Shown: in pieces, positions 40,677 to 52,600 of the stretch
Numbering within the stretch: the first letter of the stretch is position 1
Layout: every line of letters starts with the position of its first letter
Source: Acipenser ruthenus
Lineage: Eukaryota > Chordata > Actinopteri > Acipenseriformes > Acipenseridae
Length of the DNA: 64,000 nt
Direction of reading: 5' to 3'
Assembly: GCF_902713425.1 (NCBI RefSeq)
Contig: NC_081211.1
Span: 17,175,936-17,239,935 of the forward strand
Program-made: the position numbers and the translations under genes
Notes under the pieces: generated by a model
Database searches by the model: none
Told to the model about the DNA's origin: nothing
The model's input: only the letters and a program-made list of their open reading frames with translations

Positions 40677-42623
40677 CTATGATTGGGACGTCGGGACACT
40701 CTTCCTACTCTTAGCTCTACGCTTGCTTCGAGGGGGCTTGGGCTTATTTGCAACTCCCATCACCCCTGAGAAGGTACTCACTGCTGCCTCGTCCAAGAAG
40801 GCACCGTCTTTATATGCACAGTACGTGGAGTTGTTGGGGCTATTCAACTCCCCACAAGGTAAGTCTGGTGGAACTTGCTCAGGGCCCCTCGGAACGTGTG
40901 GGTCAGCTTTGTCCTGGGGGGGGGTTATGACAGACGGCATTCTTTGGCTGTTACCGTCTGTTGAGTTGGAGCTGTTAGCAGACTTCTGGCTTACCGCGTC
41001 CAGGGGTATTCCCATGTCCTCCAGTGCTGTATCTAGGAGGACCTCTAGGGGGCCCCTGGTTTTGCCCATACAAGGGAGGGGGTCAAGGATGCTTTGAAGG
41101 GAGGCCCTTCGCTTGAAGAGGGTCATTGCTACCGAGGTACTGCTGGTCAGGGAAGGTGTTGACCCCGACCTCTCCCTCGGTGCATTAGTGAACACCTCTT
41201 CTGCGAGGTGTGCTAGGGTTTGTGCCAACGACTGGGAAGGCTGGCTGGGGATGCCCTGGCTGGCTGCTACCTGCCCACTAGGCGGCAGTGTAGCCGTCCC
41301 ACTCGCCTCCGTCTCTGCCTGCGAGGGCAAGACTGGGGACTTTGTGTGGACATTAGCTGGTTTTGGATCTATGGGGGCCACCTGCAACTTGCTGTCTTTG
41401 ATCCTGATCTTCTTTCTTTTCCCCCCCTCGTCTCTACCCTTTCTTTTCCCCACCCTCTGCTGGTTCTTCACTCCCTTCCCCTCCTTCTCACTCTCACTTT
41501 CACTGTCGCTTTCGCTTTCCTCCCCCACGGACTCAATCCTTATGGCGTCATAACGAGAGCCGAGGGGGAGTGCTGGCGCTGAGAGGGCCCTACTCAGGGG
41601 GGGGCCGCTGCTGGGTCCGGGCTCCCTCCCTGCCTCGTGTTCTGCATCAGAGGAGCTACTGGAGGAGCTAGTGGAGTAGCTGTTGTACTCTCTCTCTGGG
41701 CTGGGGGAAGGGGTCCTCGTAAAACGGGACATGTCTCGGGGGCGGGGGGGTGAGGGGGGTGCTGGTGATGATGGTGGTGCTGGAGTCTGGGTCTTGGATA
41801 CTGTTGGTGGTGATGTGGACTGATCTTTGTTACTTGCTCCCTCTTCCTGCTCAGGCCTAGGCTTGTTCATGTTTGCCTTGCTGGCTCTGGCCATGTTGGC
41901 ATAGGAAGAGGGGCAGTCCTTAAACAGGTGCCCCTTCTTTCCACACAAATTGCACTGCCTCTCTTCTCTGCAGTGGCTGGTCTCGTGGGGGGCGCCGCAG
42001 TTCCTGCACTTAACTACAGTACATGCGGCCGCCAGGTGTCCTAATTCCCCACATTTCCTGCAGAGTTTTGGCATCCCATTATAGAATACCAGCCCTCTGT
42101 TGGGCCCTAACACTATGGAGTTTGGAATGTGGCGGACGCCTCCAATGCCCGATGGATCAACATTAAGGCGTACCAGCCACTTTCTGGCTCCTGTCCAAAC
42201 CCCATCTTCGTCTGTAATTTTCCTCCCTTCTGATGACACCCTCCCATAGCGGTTAAGCCATGTTGTAATATCATAGTCGCTAACAGCCTCATTGAAAAAT
42301 TGGACAGTAACAACTTTCATTTCTCTGTCTGTCAGTGCATCCACACAAAATTCTTTGTATGGAGCGAGATATTTATTCTCCCCCCAAAAGGACCACATTT
42401 CTTGTAACTTTTGGGGGTTCCTAAAACTGACCTCAAACACTTCCTTAAGCCCTGGCAATTTCACCAAACAATTCAAGTCAGAAGGGGAAAAACCCATACC
42501 CCTCTGAAGAATGGTCCGGCTGAACTCCAGTCTCGTCAGTCCTGGTTCCGTTTCATCTTGCTTGTTTCTTGTGAAGCGCACCGCATTGTGCCTCCTGGTC
42601 TCCTGGGTTGGCCGGAACGCCAT
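40677..42623 (-). CDS. Tx1-like LINE ORF1 in the inverted segment
   Basis: The complete 648-codon frame is open. It is the most diverged ORF1 here: NKQDE in place of TQQEE near residue 20, Met in KANMNKP, and Pro in QRMPSVI. The knuckles are intact. The 5' UTR upstream (42624-43358) is complete to the ACCAGAG end. Confidence 0.93.
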   Translation of the reverse strand: MAFRPTQETRRHNAVRFTRNKQDETEPGLTRLEFSRTILQRGMGFSPSDLNCLVKLPGLKEVFEVSFRNPQKLQEMWSFWGENKYLAPYKEFCVDALTDREMKVVTVQFFNEAVSDYDITTWLNRYGRVSSEGRKITDEDGVWTGARKWLVRLNVDPSGIGGVRHIPNSIVLGPNRGLVFYNGMPKLCRKCGELGHLAAACTVVKCRNCGAPHETSHCREERQCNLCGKKGHLFKDCPSSYANMARASKANMNKPRPEQEEGASNKDQSTSPPTVSKTQTPAPPSSPAPPSPPRPRDMSRFTRTPSPSPEREYNSYSTSSSSSSSDAEHEAGREPGPSSGPPLSRALSAPALPLGSRYDAIRIESVGEESESDSESESEKEGKGVKNQQRVGKRKGRDEGGKRKKIRIKDSKLQVAPIDPKPANVHTKSPVLPSQAETEASGTATLPPSGQVAASQGIPSQPSQSLAQTLAHLAEEVFTNAPRERSGSTPSLTSSTSVAMTLFKRRASLQSILDPLPCMGKTRGPLEVLLDTALEDMGIPLDAVSQKSANSSNSTDGNSQRMPSVITPPQDKADPHVPRGPEQVPPDLPCGELNSPNNSTYCAYKDGAFLDEAAVSTFSGVMGVANKPKPPRSKRRAKSRKSVPTSQS

Positions 42624-43376
42624 CCTTCAGCTGGCTCCTCCGATTGGGGTGGGAGAAGCCTCTGGACGTCCGGGTTGTCTCTCTCTGCGGAAAAGAGACA
42701 ACGTAAGCAGCAAATCTTGGGCAGTTGAAGGAACTATTACTTTAGTCCCTGAGGAGATGGTCGCCTCGCAAGAGGGACCCCCTCCCCAGGTGAACGGTGT
42801 CCTTCCCTGGCGGAGTAGGGGGCGCTGCTTGGCACCGAGACCACGTAGGAAGAATCGTGGCTGTGACGCCTCCTCGGGGTCCGGGGCCGCCCTCTGCTCC
42901 TCCCAGATAGCGCCCTCTGCTGGGCGCCTGCTGCTCTCTCGGTCTGGATCTCGATTGCAATCAAGGGCTGGGGATGAGGTCGTCTAGGTCATCAAAGGGT
43001 CCTCAAAGGTCGTCTGGATGGTAGGTCCTCCTTCTCTCTAACTCCAGGAACGTCTGGAAAAGCCGGAACCGCCTGAAAAAGAAAAAAACTGGAACCGCCT
43101 GAAAAAGAAAAAAAACTGCTCTCAACAGTCAACAAAATCTTGAAAGACCCTCGGCCTGGATTGGGCAAGCCAAAACCAGACTGAGCATTAGTCTTCCAAA
43201 AAGTTGCCGAGCTGAAGAAAGCCAGTCAAAAATAAAAAAAATTCTGTTCCTCCTCACCCGAACAAACCTCTCACAGACCCTCAGAGGGAGCGGGCAATGC
43301 CACTACCCTCTAAGCCTTAGTCTTAGAAAGATTTATTCGAACTGAAGAGAAACCAGAGTATAGCACTTGATGTCGG

Positions 43377-45659
43377 CACTTGATGTCCTCCATGCTCGAC
43401 AGCAGGGGGAGGATAGCAGGGGATAGTGAGGGAGTGAAAAAAGTGGTAGAGAACTTCTATAGGGACCTGTATAACATCAAAGCTACAGATGACACCCTGA
43501 TAGAGTGGTTCCTGAGCCAGTTGGAGCCTGACTCAGTGCGGGACGAGGAGGAGGAGGAGAAGGACCCAGAACTCACGCTGGAGGAGCTCACCCAGGCGGT
43601 TAAGACCATGAACACCGGTAAGACGCCAGGTCCAGATGGCATCCCGGGTGAGTATTACCATCTTTTTTGGGACACGCTAAAAGTCCATTTAGCGGAGGTC
43701 TACAGAGCGGTCTACAGGGAGAAGCGGTTGGGCCCTTCTATGCGGGAGAGTGTAATTACTCTCCTTCATAAGAAAGGGGAAGTTAAAGATCTACGGAATT
43801 GGCGCCCAATCAGCCTCCTTTGCGTGGATTACAAGATACTAGCCAAAGCTCTGATGCTCCGGCTACAAGTACACCTCCCTTTGATCATTGGCCCTGACCA
43901 GGCTTGTGGCGTCCCAGGGAGGTCCATCACGGATATTTTAATGTTAACAAGGGACATTCTGGCTTATTCTAGAGAACGGAACCATCCCCTCTGCCTGTTC
44001 AACCTTGACCAGGAGAAGGCGTTCGATAGGGTAAGCCATGAATATATGTACAAAGTGATGGACCAGATGAAATTCGCTCCTGGACTTAGGGAGTGGGTTA
44101 AAACCATATATACAAACATTAGTACCCGAGTCTTGGTGAACAGGCACCTGACTGGTAAAATATCTATCCAGTCAGGGGTCAGACAGGGTTGCCCACTATC
44201 CCCACTGCTATATGTCGTGTGCATTGAACCCCTCCTGCAGGCAATTCGTAGGGATACCAATATAACTGGTTTCCAGCTGCCTGGATCCAACGGGGTCCAG
44301 GTCAAAACAACAGCATATATGGACGATGTGTCACTCATTTGCACCAACACATCGTCGGTACCTCGGATTAGTAATATCCTTGAGAAGTACTGCACGGCGA
44401 CCGGGGCAGTGATTAATAAGTCCAAGAGCGAAGTCTACGTGTCTAAAAATTGGCAGGTAGATAGGGAACTGTCGGACATGTACCCTGTCAAAAAGGACAA
44501 AATCAAGATTCTGGGCCTCATTTTCGAGAACAATAGCTCGGGGGCCCAGAGCTGGACGGCGGCCATTAACCAGGTCCGTAAAAAGATTGGCGGATGGAGC
44601 ACAAGATCCTTAACAATGACGGGTAGAGTATTAATAACCAAGTCTATACTGTTCCCCATCCTCTCTTATGTAGGAAAAATCTTTCCCCCAGACAGGACCA
44701 CCAAAAAAGTGGTGGACCGCATTATCCACCGCTTTATCTGGGGCAGCAAGATGGAGAGGGTAAAGCGAGCCACCCTGAGTAAAGCCGACAAGAAGGGAGG
44801 TAAGGGGGTCCCGGACGTTGTGCAGCTCACCCGAGTGCAGGGGCTCACGCAAACTATCAAGAACATCCAGGCCCTGGACAGGAAGGTATGTTACATGAAT
44901 CGTTTCTATTTTGCCACCTGTCTCAGGGCCTTGGGCCTCTGCACTATTGATAACACCGTGCCGTACTCCTGGGACCCCCCATTGTATTATAGAACCTTAA
45001 GGGACACTATATATAAATTGGGCTTAGATAAAGCAAAATTGGCCTCCTGGGAATACAAGGCTGTAACTAAATATCTTGCCGGTTCCCAGGAAATTGAAAA
45101 AGTAGCTACTTTCTCCCTCACCCAAAGCCAAAAAATCTGGGAGAATGTGTCTCACAGCTGCCTCAGTAATGTCCAGAAGGATATAGCATGGAACACCGTC
45201 CACAGTGCACTCCCCACTCGAGCGTTCATGTTCAGGAGGGGACTAGCCCAAGTAGAAACATGCCCCTATGCAAAGTGCCGCAAGAGGGAAACACCAGCCC
45301 ATATCTTCTGGGAGTGTGATGTGGCTGGCAGTGTCTGGCTCTCTGTCTCTGTCTTCCTAAACAGGTTTGCTGACACGGCCAAGATGACCGCTGAGACTGT
45401 GCTCTATGGGCCTGCGGGAGGAATCACTACCAGCACAGCTAAGTGCGTTTGGCGTGTCATCAATGTTGTCAAGCAGATCCTGTGGGAAGGCCGTAACGTC
45501 TGTGTCTATCACAAGCAGGAGCTAGACACTATCACCACGACCAGAAGGGCACAAACTCTTATCAAGGACTTTGTAATTCTGGACATCCGGACCCTCGGGA
45601 AGGACAAGGCCTGCGCGGAGTGGAGGATCGCCGGACTTCAGGACGTGAAGATGGAATAA
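43377..45659 (+). CDS. Tx1-like LINE ORF2, RT and C-terminal fragment
   Basis: Open from residue about 388 to the normal stop, it carries the full reverse transcriptase and zinc knuckle but no endonuclease. Changes include Ala-Gly in RIAGDSEG and Ile in LPLIIGP. The stop overlaps AATAAA. Confidence 0.92.
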   Translation, partial: HLMSSMLDSRGRIAGDSEGVKKVVENFYRDLYNIKATDDTLIEWFLSQLEPDSVRDEEEEEKDPELTLEELTQAVKTMNTGKTPGPDGIPGEYYHLFWDTLKVHLAEVYRAVYREKRLGPSMRESVITLLHKKGEVKDLRNWRPISLLCVDYKILAKALMLRLQVHLPLIIGPDQACGVPGRSITDILMLTRDILAYSRERNHPLCLFNLDQEKAFDRVSHEYMYKVMDQMKFAPGLREWVKTIYTNISTRVLVNRHLTGKISIQSGVRQGCPLSPLLYVVCIEPLLQAIRRDTNITGFQLPGSNGVQVKTTAYMDDVSLICTNTSSVPRISNILEKYCTATGAVINKSKSEVYVSKNWQVDRELSDMYPVKKDKIKILGLIFENNSSGAQSWTAAINQVRKKIGGWSTRSLTMTGRVLITKSILFPILSYVGKIFPPDRTTKKVVDRIIHRFIWGSKMERVKRATLSKADKKGGKGVPDVVQLTRVQGLTQTIKNIQALDRKVCYMNRFYFATCLRALGLCTIDNTVPYSWDPPLYYRTLRDTIYKLGLDKAKLASWEYKAVTKYLAGSQEIEKVATFSLTQSQKIWENVSHSCLSNVQKDIAWNTVHSALPTRAFMFRRGLAQVETCPYAKCRKRETPAHIFWECDVAGSVWLSVSVFLNRFADTAKMTAETVLYGPAGGITTSTAKCVWRVINVVKQILWEGRNVCVYHKQELDTITTTRRAQTLIKDFVILDIRTLGKDKACAEWRIAGLQDVKME

Positions 45660-45704
45660 AGGAAAAAACTGGAACCGCTAGCTCCTAGGAGCGGGACTAC
45701 GGGG

Positions 45705-46996
45705 CACCGCTAAGCCTTTTATTTATTTTGTCATGCCAGCATTCCGCCCTTTTTAGCTGGCATGACCGTTTTTCAACGGTGCCCTGGTTTTATGTAGTCT
45801 TTTTGTTTCAGTTTTATGGACCTTTGATTTAATTTGAATGTTTTATTTGATTTTGTTTTGTTTTGTTTTATGTATCTTTAAGATTTTTAATGTAAACTAT
45901 TAAAAGTTACATTTTAAGTGTTTTAAAAATTTTAGAATTTTAACTCACTGTTTATACACTGTCCCTTTTTCCCCTGTCCCTGTTTTAGATCTAGGTTTAT
46001 GTTCACTTTTTTAGAGAGCACTCCCCGGCCCTCACAAGCACTGGTTTTTTATAGATGGTTCTTTTTTTCCAGTCACTTTTAAAACAGCACAGGTTTTTTT
46101 CATGTTGATTTTAATCTGTGTCTGTTTTAACCATGTACAAAGCACAATTGTCTTGGTGTTTTTAAATGTATTTTAAATGCTTTTAAAACAAAATGTATGT
46201 CTGTATGCGAATGTCATCTTTAAAAGAAATGTAAAATGAATGAAAAAACGAATGGGTGTAAATGTAAAAAAAAATGTAAAATCTCAATAAAAGAGTATTT
46301 TACTAAAGATTTCCGTGGAGAGGAACATTTATGAGTTTCAACTAATTTTTTGATGCCCTGCTTTGGCGGGGCTTCCTTGTGTTGTAAAATAATAGAATTG
46401 CAGTGTGTAGTGTTGGTATGATAAATGGGCGTGCTATTCAAAGTAACATTTGTTACAGACTGCAGTCTTCTTGATCACACTAAGAAAGTGGGTGTCTTAG
46501 TTGTGTATGTATAGTAGAACCGGTTGTACTATACACCGCTAAGCCTTTTATTTATTTTGTCATGCCAGCATTCCGCCCCTTTTAGCTGGCATGACCGTTT
46601 TTGAACGGTGCCCTGGTTTTATGTAGTCTTTTTGTTTCAGTTTTATGGACTCTCTTGTTTTTGATTTATTTTGAATGTTTTATTTGGTTTTGTTTTGTAT
46701 TTACGTATCTAAAAGATTTTTAATGTCAACTATTAAAAGTTACATTTTAAGTGTTTTAAAATTTTAGAATTTTAACTCACTGTTTTATACACTGTCCCTT
46801 TTCCCCTGTCCCTGTTTTAGATCTATAGTTTTATGTTCACTTTTGAACTTTTTTAGAGAGCACTCCCCGGCCCTCACAAGCACTGGTTTTTTATAGATGG
46901 TTCTTTTTTTCCAGTCACTTTTAAAGCAGCACAGGTTTTTTTCATGTCGATTTTAATCTGTGTCTGTTTTAACCATGTATAAAGCACAGTTGTCTT
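45705..46996 (+). repeat. Satellite array between LINE copies 6 and 7
   Basis: One whole unit (45705-46533, first subtype) and a partial second-subtype unit (46534-46996) ending GTTGTCTT. The subtype order equals that upstream of LINE copy 1. Confidence 0.93.
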
Positions 46997-47733
46997 CAGG
47001 TCTCTGGTTTCTCTTCAGTTCGAATAAATCTTTCTAAGACTAAGGCTTAGAGGGTAGTGGCATTGCCCGCTCCCTCCGAGGGTCTGTGAGAGGTTTGTTC
47101 GGGTGAGGAGGAACAGAATTTTTTTTATTTTTGACTGGCTTTCTTCAGCTCGGCAACTTTTTGGAAGACTAATGCTCAGTCTGGTTTTGGCTTGCCCAAT
47201 CCAGGCCGAGGGTCTTTCAAGATTTTGTTGACTGTTGAGAGCAGTTTTTTCTTTTTCAGGCGGTTCCAGTTTTTTTCTTTTTCAGGCGGTTCCGGCTTTT
47301 CCAGACGTTCCTGGAGTTAGAGAGAAGGAGGACCTACCATCCAGACGACCTTTGAGGACCCTTTGATGACCTAGACGACCTCATCCCCAGCCCTTGATTG
47401 TAATCGAGATCCAGACCGAGAGAGCAGCAGGCGCCCAGCAGAGGGCGCCATCTGGGAGGAGCAGAGGGCGGCCCCGGACCCCGAGGAGGCGTCACAGCCA
47501 CGATTCTTCCTACGTGGTCTCGGTGCCAAGCAGCGCCCCCTACTCCGCCAGGGAAGGACACCGTTCACCTGGGGAGGGGGTCCCTCTTGCGAGGCGACCA
47601 TCTCCTCAGGGACTAAAGTAATAGTTCCTTCAACTGCCCAGATTTGCTGCTTACGTTGTTTCTTTTCCGTAGAGAGAGACAACCCGGACGTCCAGAGGCT
47701 TCTCCCACCCCAATCGGAGGAGCCAGCTGAAGG

Positions 47734-49680
47734 ATGGCGTTCCGGCCAACCCAGGAGACTAGGAGGCACAATGCGGTGCGCTTCACAAGGACCCAGCAAG
47801 AGGAAACGGAACCAGGACTGACGAGACTGGAGTTCAGCCGGACCATTCTTCAGAGGGGTATGGGTTTTTCCCCTTCTGACTTGAATTGTTTGGTGAAATT
47901 GCCAGGGCTTAAGGAAGTGTTTGAGGTCAGTTTTAGGAACCCCCAAAAGTTACAAGAAATGTGGTCCTTTTGGGGGGAGAATAAATATCTCGCTCCATAC
48001 AAAGAATTTTGTGTGGATGCACTGACAGACAGAGAAATGAAAGTTGTTACTGTCCAATTTTTCAATGAGGCTGTTAGCGACTATGATATTACAACATGGC
48101 TTAACCGCTATGGGAGGGTGTCATCAGAAGGGAGGAAAATTACAGATGAAGATGGGGTTTGGACAGGAGCCAGAAAGTGGCTGGTACGCCTTAATGTTGA
48201 TCCATCGGGCATTGGAGGCGTCCGCCACATTCCAAACTCCATAGTGTTAGGGCCCAACAGAGGGCTGGTATTCTATAATGGGATGCCAAAACTCTGCAGG
48301 AAATGTGGGGAATTAGGACACCTGGCGGCCGCATGTACTGTAGTCAAGTGCAGGAACTGCGGCGCCCCCCACGAGACCAGCCACTGCAGAGAAGAGAGGC
48401 AGTGCAATTTGTGTGGAAAGAAGGGGCACCTGTTTAAGGACTGCCCCTCTTCCTATGCCAACATGGCCAGAGCCAGCAAGGCAAATACGAACAAGCCTAG
48501 GCCTGAGCAGGAAGAGGGAGCAAGTAACAAAGATCAGTCCACATCACCACCAACAGTATCCAAGACCCAGACTCCAGCACCACCATCATCACCAGCACCC
48601 CCCTCACCCCCCCGCCCCCGAGACATGTCCCGTTTTACGAGGACCCCTTCCCCCAGCCCAGAGAGAGAGTACAACAGCTACTCCACTAGCTCCTCCAGTA
48701 GCTCCTCTGATGCAGAACACGAGGCAGGGAGGGAGCCCGGACCCAGCAGCGGCCCCCCCCTGAGTAGGGCCCTCTCAGCACCAGCACTCCCCCTCGGCTC
48801 TCGTTATGACGCCATAAGGATTGAGTCCGTGGGGGAGGAAAGCGAAAGCGACAGTGAAAGTGAGAGTGAGAAGGAGGGGAAGGGAGTGAAGAACCAGCAG
48901 AGGGTGGGGAAAAGAAAGGGTAGAGACGAGGGGGGGAAAAGAAAGAAGATCAGGATCAAAGACAGCAAGTTGCAGGTGGCCCCCATAGATCCAAAACCAG
49001 CTAATGTCCACACAAAGTCCCCAGTCTTGCCCTCGCAGGCAGAGACGGAGGCGAGTGGGACGGCTACACTGCCGCCTAGTGGGCAGGTAGCAGCCAGCCA
49101 GGGCATCCCCAGCCAGCCTTCCCAGTCGTTGGCACAAACCCTAGCACACCTCGCAGAAGAGGTGTTCACTAATGCACCGAGGGAGAGGTCGGGGTCAACA
49201 CCTTCCCTGACCAGCAGTACCTCGGTAGCAATGACCCTCTTCAAGCGAAGGGCCTCCCTTCAAAGCATCCTTGACCCCCTCCCTTGTATGGGCAAAACCA
49301 GGGGCCCCCTAGAGGTCCTCCTAGATACAGCACTGGAGGACATGGGAATACCCCTGGACGCGGTAAGCCAGAAGTCTGCTAACAGCTCCAATTCAACAGA
49401 CGGTAACAGCCAAAGAATGCTGTCTGTCATAACCCCCCCCCAGGACAAAGCTGACCCACACGTTCCGAGGGGCCCTGAGCAAGTTCCACCAGACTTACCT
49501 TGTGGGGAGTTGAATAGCCCCAACAACTCCACGTACTGTGCATATAAAGACGGTGCCTTCTTGGACGAGGCAGCAGTGAGTACCTTCTCAGGGGTGATGG
49601 GAGTTGCAAATAAGCCCAAGCCCCCTCGAAGCAAGCGTAGAGCTAAGAGTAGGAAGAGTGTCCCGCCCTCCCAATCATAG
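47734..49680 (+). CDS. Tx1-like LINE ORF1, zinc-knuckle RNA-binding protein
   Basis: Intact 648 codons. It matches copy 1 (Ala in RYDAI, Thr in NSTYC) with a private Pro in the C-terminal VPPSQS. It keeps the same Kozak start and the five-base gap to ORF2. Confidence 0.93.
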   Translation: MAFRPTQETRRHNAVRFTRTQQEETEPGLTRLEFSRTILQRGMGFSPSDLNCLVKLPGLKEVFEVSFRNPQKLQEMWSFWGENKYLAPYKEFCVDALTDREMKVVTVQFFNEAVSDYDITTWLNRYGRVSSEGRKITDEDGVWTGARKWLVRLNVDPSGIGGVRHIPNSIVLGPNRGLVFYNGMPKLCRKCGELGHLAAACTVVKCRNCGAPHETSHCREERQCNLCGKKGHLFKDCPSSYANMARASKANTNKPRPEQEEGASNKDQSTSPPTVSKTQTPAPPSSPAPPSPPRPRDMSRFTRTPSPSPEREYNSYSTSSSSSSSDAEHEAGREPGPSSGPPLSRALSAPALPLGSRYDAIRIESVGEESESDSESESEKEGKGVKNQQRVGKRKGRDEGGKRKKIRIKDSKLQVAPIDPKPANVHTKSPVLPSQAETEASGTATLPPSGQVAASQGIPSQPSQSLAQTLAHLAEEVFTNAPRERSGSTPSLTSSTSVAMTLFKRRASLQSILDPLPCMGKTRGPLEVLLDTALEDMGIPLDAVSQKSANSSNSTDGNSQRMLSVITPPQDKADPHVPRGPEQVPPDLPCGELNSPNNSTYCAYKDGAFLDEAAVSTFSGVMGVANKPKPPRSKRRAKSRKSVPPSQS

Positions 49681-49685
49681 TCGCT

Positions 49686-52600
49686 ATGGGGTGGACGCAG
49701 CGACTCCTTTTCTTGTTAGCTACCCTGATGGCCCTGATATGTGTGTCTGTTAATGTCAGGAGCATCAGGGAGACACAAAAAAGATTTGATGTACTAAACT
49801 ATCTAGCTAACTTGAAAGCAGATCTCATCTTTCTGCAGGAGTGTGGTATTTCGTCGAGCCCTGATTATAGGGACCTGAAGGAGAGTTGGACCCTGGGGGA
49901 CTCCTTCTGGTCGGGCTCCAACATAGCCAGAGCCGACGGAGTAGGTATCCTGTTTAAAAACCCATTTATTACCTCCCGCAGCAGCAGGGAGGTAGAACCT
50001 GGTAGAATTCTGAGCGTGGATGTGACATACAACAACACTCCCCTCAGACTGGTCAATGTCTACGCACCCACTAACCAAAACGAAAGAGTTCAATTTTTTC
50101 CACAGCTGCGTCCACTCCTGCTGGGGAACGTACCCGTCATCGTGTCAGGTGACTTCAATTGTGCTCTGAGGGACGTAGACCGGAGCAGGCCACGCAACGA
50201 CCGCTCTAGTAGAGTTTTGTCCTCCGTAATATCTGATTTCTCCCTGTGTGATGCAGGTAAGGACCTGGTGCCTCCCTTTACCTGGGTGAGCTCATCTGGG
50301 ACCTCCTTCTCCCGTATAGATCTCGTCCTGCATACCAGCTCCCTTACGAAGACGGCAGTAGACACCCAGGCCGTCTTCTTCTCTGACCATAGGCTCCTGC
50401 AGGTAACATTGCAGGTCCCTCAGACCTCCCAGATGGGGTCAGGGGTCTGGAAATTAAACACCTCCTTACTCGATGACCCCTCCATAGCTGCAGCCTATAA
50501 GAGCAGGCTTGTTGAGTGGACCACTTTGCGTGACCTATTCAACTCCCCTATAGAGTGGTGGGAGATGGTCAAAATGAGAACTAAGGGTTATTTCATAGCA
50601 GCAGGCAAGAGGAAAGCAAAAGAAAGGAGGGCCAAATATAAATACCTGAATGCTGCCCTCCAGCGTCTGAGCCTGCTTCAGCTTCGGGGGTTCCCTGTAA
50701 GCGACGAGATAGCCCAGACCAAGCTAGATCTTTCAGTGCTTTGTAGGGAGGAACAACGAAAGGTCATGCACAATGCAAAAGTGCAAAAAATGGAGGAAGA
50801 CGAAAAGTGTACTCGCTTCTTCTTCCAGAAAACGAGGGAGAAGCGGCACTTGATGTCCTCCATGCTCGACAGCAGGGGGAGGATAGTAGAGGATAGTGAG
50901 GGAGTGAAAAAAGTGGTAGAGAACTTCTATAGGGACCTGTATAACATCAAAGCTACAGATGACACCCTGATAGAGTGGTTCCTGAGCCAGTTGGAGCCTG
51001 ACTCAGTGCGGGACGAGGAGGAGGAGGAGAAGGACCCAGAACTCACGCTGGAGGAGCTCACCCAGGCGGTTAAGACCATGAACACCGGTAAGACGCCAGG
51101 TCCAGATGGCATCCCGGGTGAGTATTACCATCTTTTTTGGGACACGCTAAAAGTCCATTTAGCGGAGGTCTACAGAGCGGTCTACAGGGAGAAGCGGTTG
51201 GGCCCTTCTATGCGGGAGAGTGTAATTACTCTCCTTCATAAGAAAGGGGAAGTTAAAGATCTACGGAATTGGCGCCCAATCAGCCTCCTTTGCGTGGATT
51301 ACAAGATACTAGCCAAAGCTCTGATGCTCCGGCTACAAGTACACCTCCCTTTGGTCATTGGCCCCGACCAGGCTTGTGGCGTCCCAGGGAGGTCCATCAC
51401 GGATATTTTAATGTTAACAAGGGACATTCTGGCTTATTCTAGAGAACGGAACCATCCCCTCTGCCTGTTCAACCTTGACCAGGAGAAGGCGTTCGATAGG
51501 GTAAGCCATGAATATATGTACAAAGTGATGGACCAGATGAAATTCGCTCCTGGACTTAGGGAGTGGGTTAAAACCATCTATACAAACATTAGTACCCGAG
51601 TCTTGGTGAACAGGCACCTGACTGGTAAAATATCTATCCAGTCAGGGGTCAGACAGGGTTGCCCACTATCCCCACTGCTATATGTCGTGTGCATTGAACC
51701 CCTCCTGCAGGCAATTCGTAGGGATACCAATATAACTGGTTTCCAGCTGCCTGGATCCAACGGGGTCCAGGTCAAAACAACAGCATATATGGACGATGTG
51801 TCACTCATTTGCACCAACACATCGTCGGTACCTCGGATTAGTAATATCCTTGAGAAGTACTGCACGGCGACCGGGGCAGTGATAAATAAGTCCAAGAGCG
51901 AAGTCTACGTGTCTAAAAATTGGCAGGTAGATAGGGAACTGTCGGACATGTACCCTGTCAAAAAGGACAAAATCAAGATTCTGGGCCTCATTTTCGAGAA
52001 CAATAGCTCGGGGGCCCAGAGCTGGACGGCGGCCATTAACCAGGTCCGTAAAAAGATTGGCGGATGGAGCACAAGATCCTTAACAATGACGGGTAGAGTA
52101 TTAATAACCAAGTCTATACTGTTCCCCATCCTCTCTTATGTAGGAAAAATCTTTCCCCCAGACAGGACCACCAAAAAAGTGGTGGACCGCATTATCCACC
52201 GCTTTATCTGGGGCAGCAAGATGGAGAGGGTAAAGCGAGCCACCCTGAGTAAAGCCGACAAGAAGGGAGGTAAGGGGGTCCCGGACGTTGTGCAGCTCAC
52301 CCGAGTGCAGGGGCTCACGCAAACTATCAAGAACATCCAGGCCCTGGACAGGAAGGTATGTTACATGAATCGTTTCTATTTTGCCACCTGTCTCAGGGCC
52401 TTGGGCCTCTGCACTATTGATAACACCGTGCCGTACTCCTGGGACCCCCCATTGTATTATAGAACCTTAAGGGACACTATATATAAATTGGGCTTAGATA
52501 AAGCAAAATTGGCCTCCTGGGAATACAAGGCTGTAACTAAATATCTTGCCGGTTCCCAGGAAATTGATAAAGTAGCTACTTTCTCCCTCACCCAAAGCCA

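Larger units (their letters stand above)
40166..45704. mobile_element. Tx1-clade LINE copy 5/6, 5'-inverted (twin-priming type)
   Basis: Two pieces lie head to head: a minus-strand piece from the element 5' end through ORF1 to ORF2 residue about 168 (40166-43358), and a plus-strand piece from ORF2 residue about 387 to the 3' end (43374-45704). Their order and orientation are what twin priming gives: the inverted 5' segment first, its internal break against the flank, then the direct 3' segment. ORF2 residues about 169-386 are missing. At the joint GCACTTGATGTC is duplicated after TATA. Confidence 0.85.
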
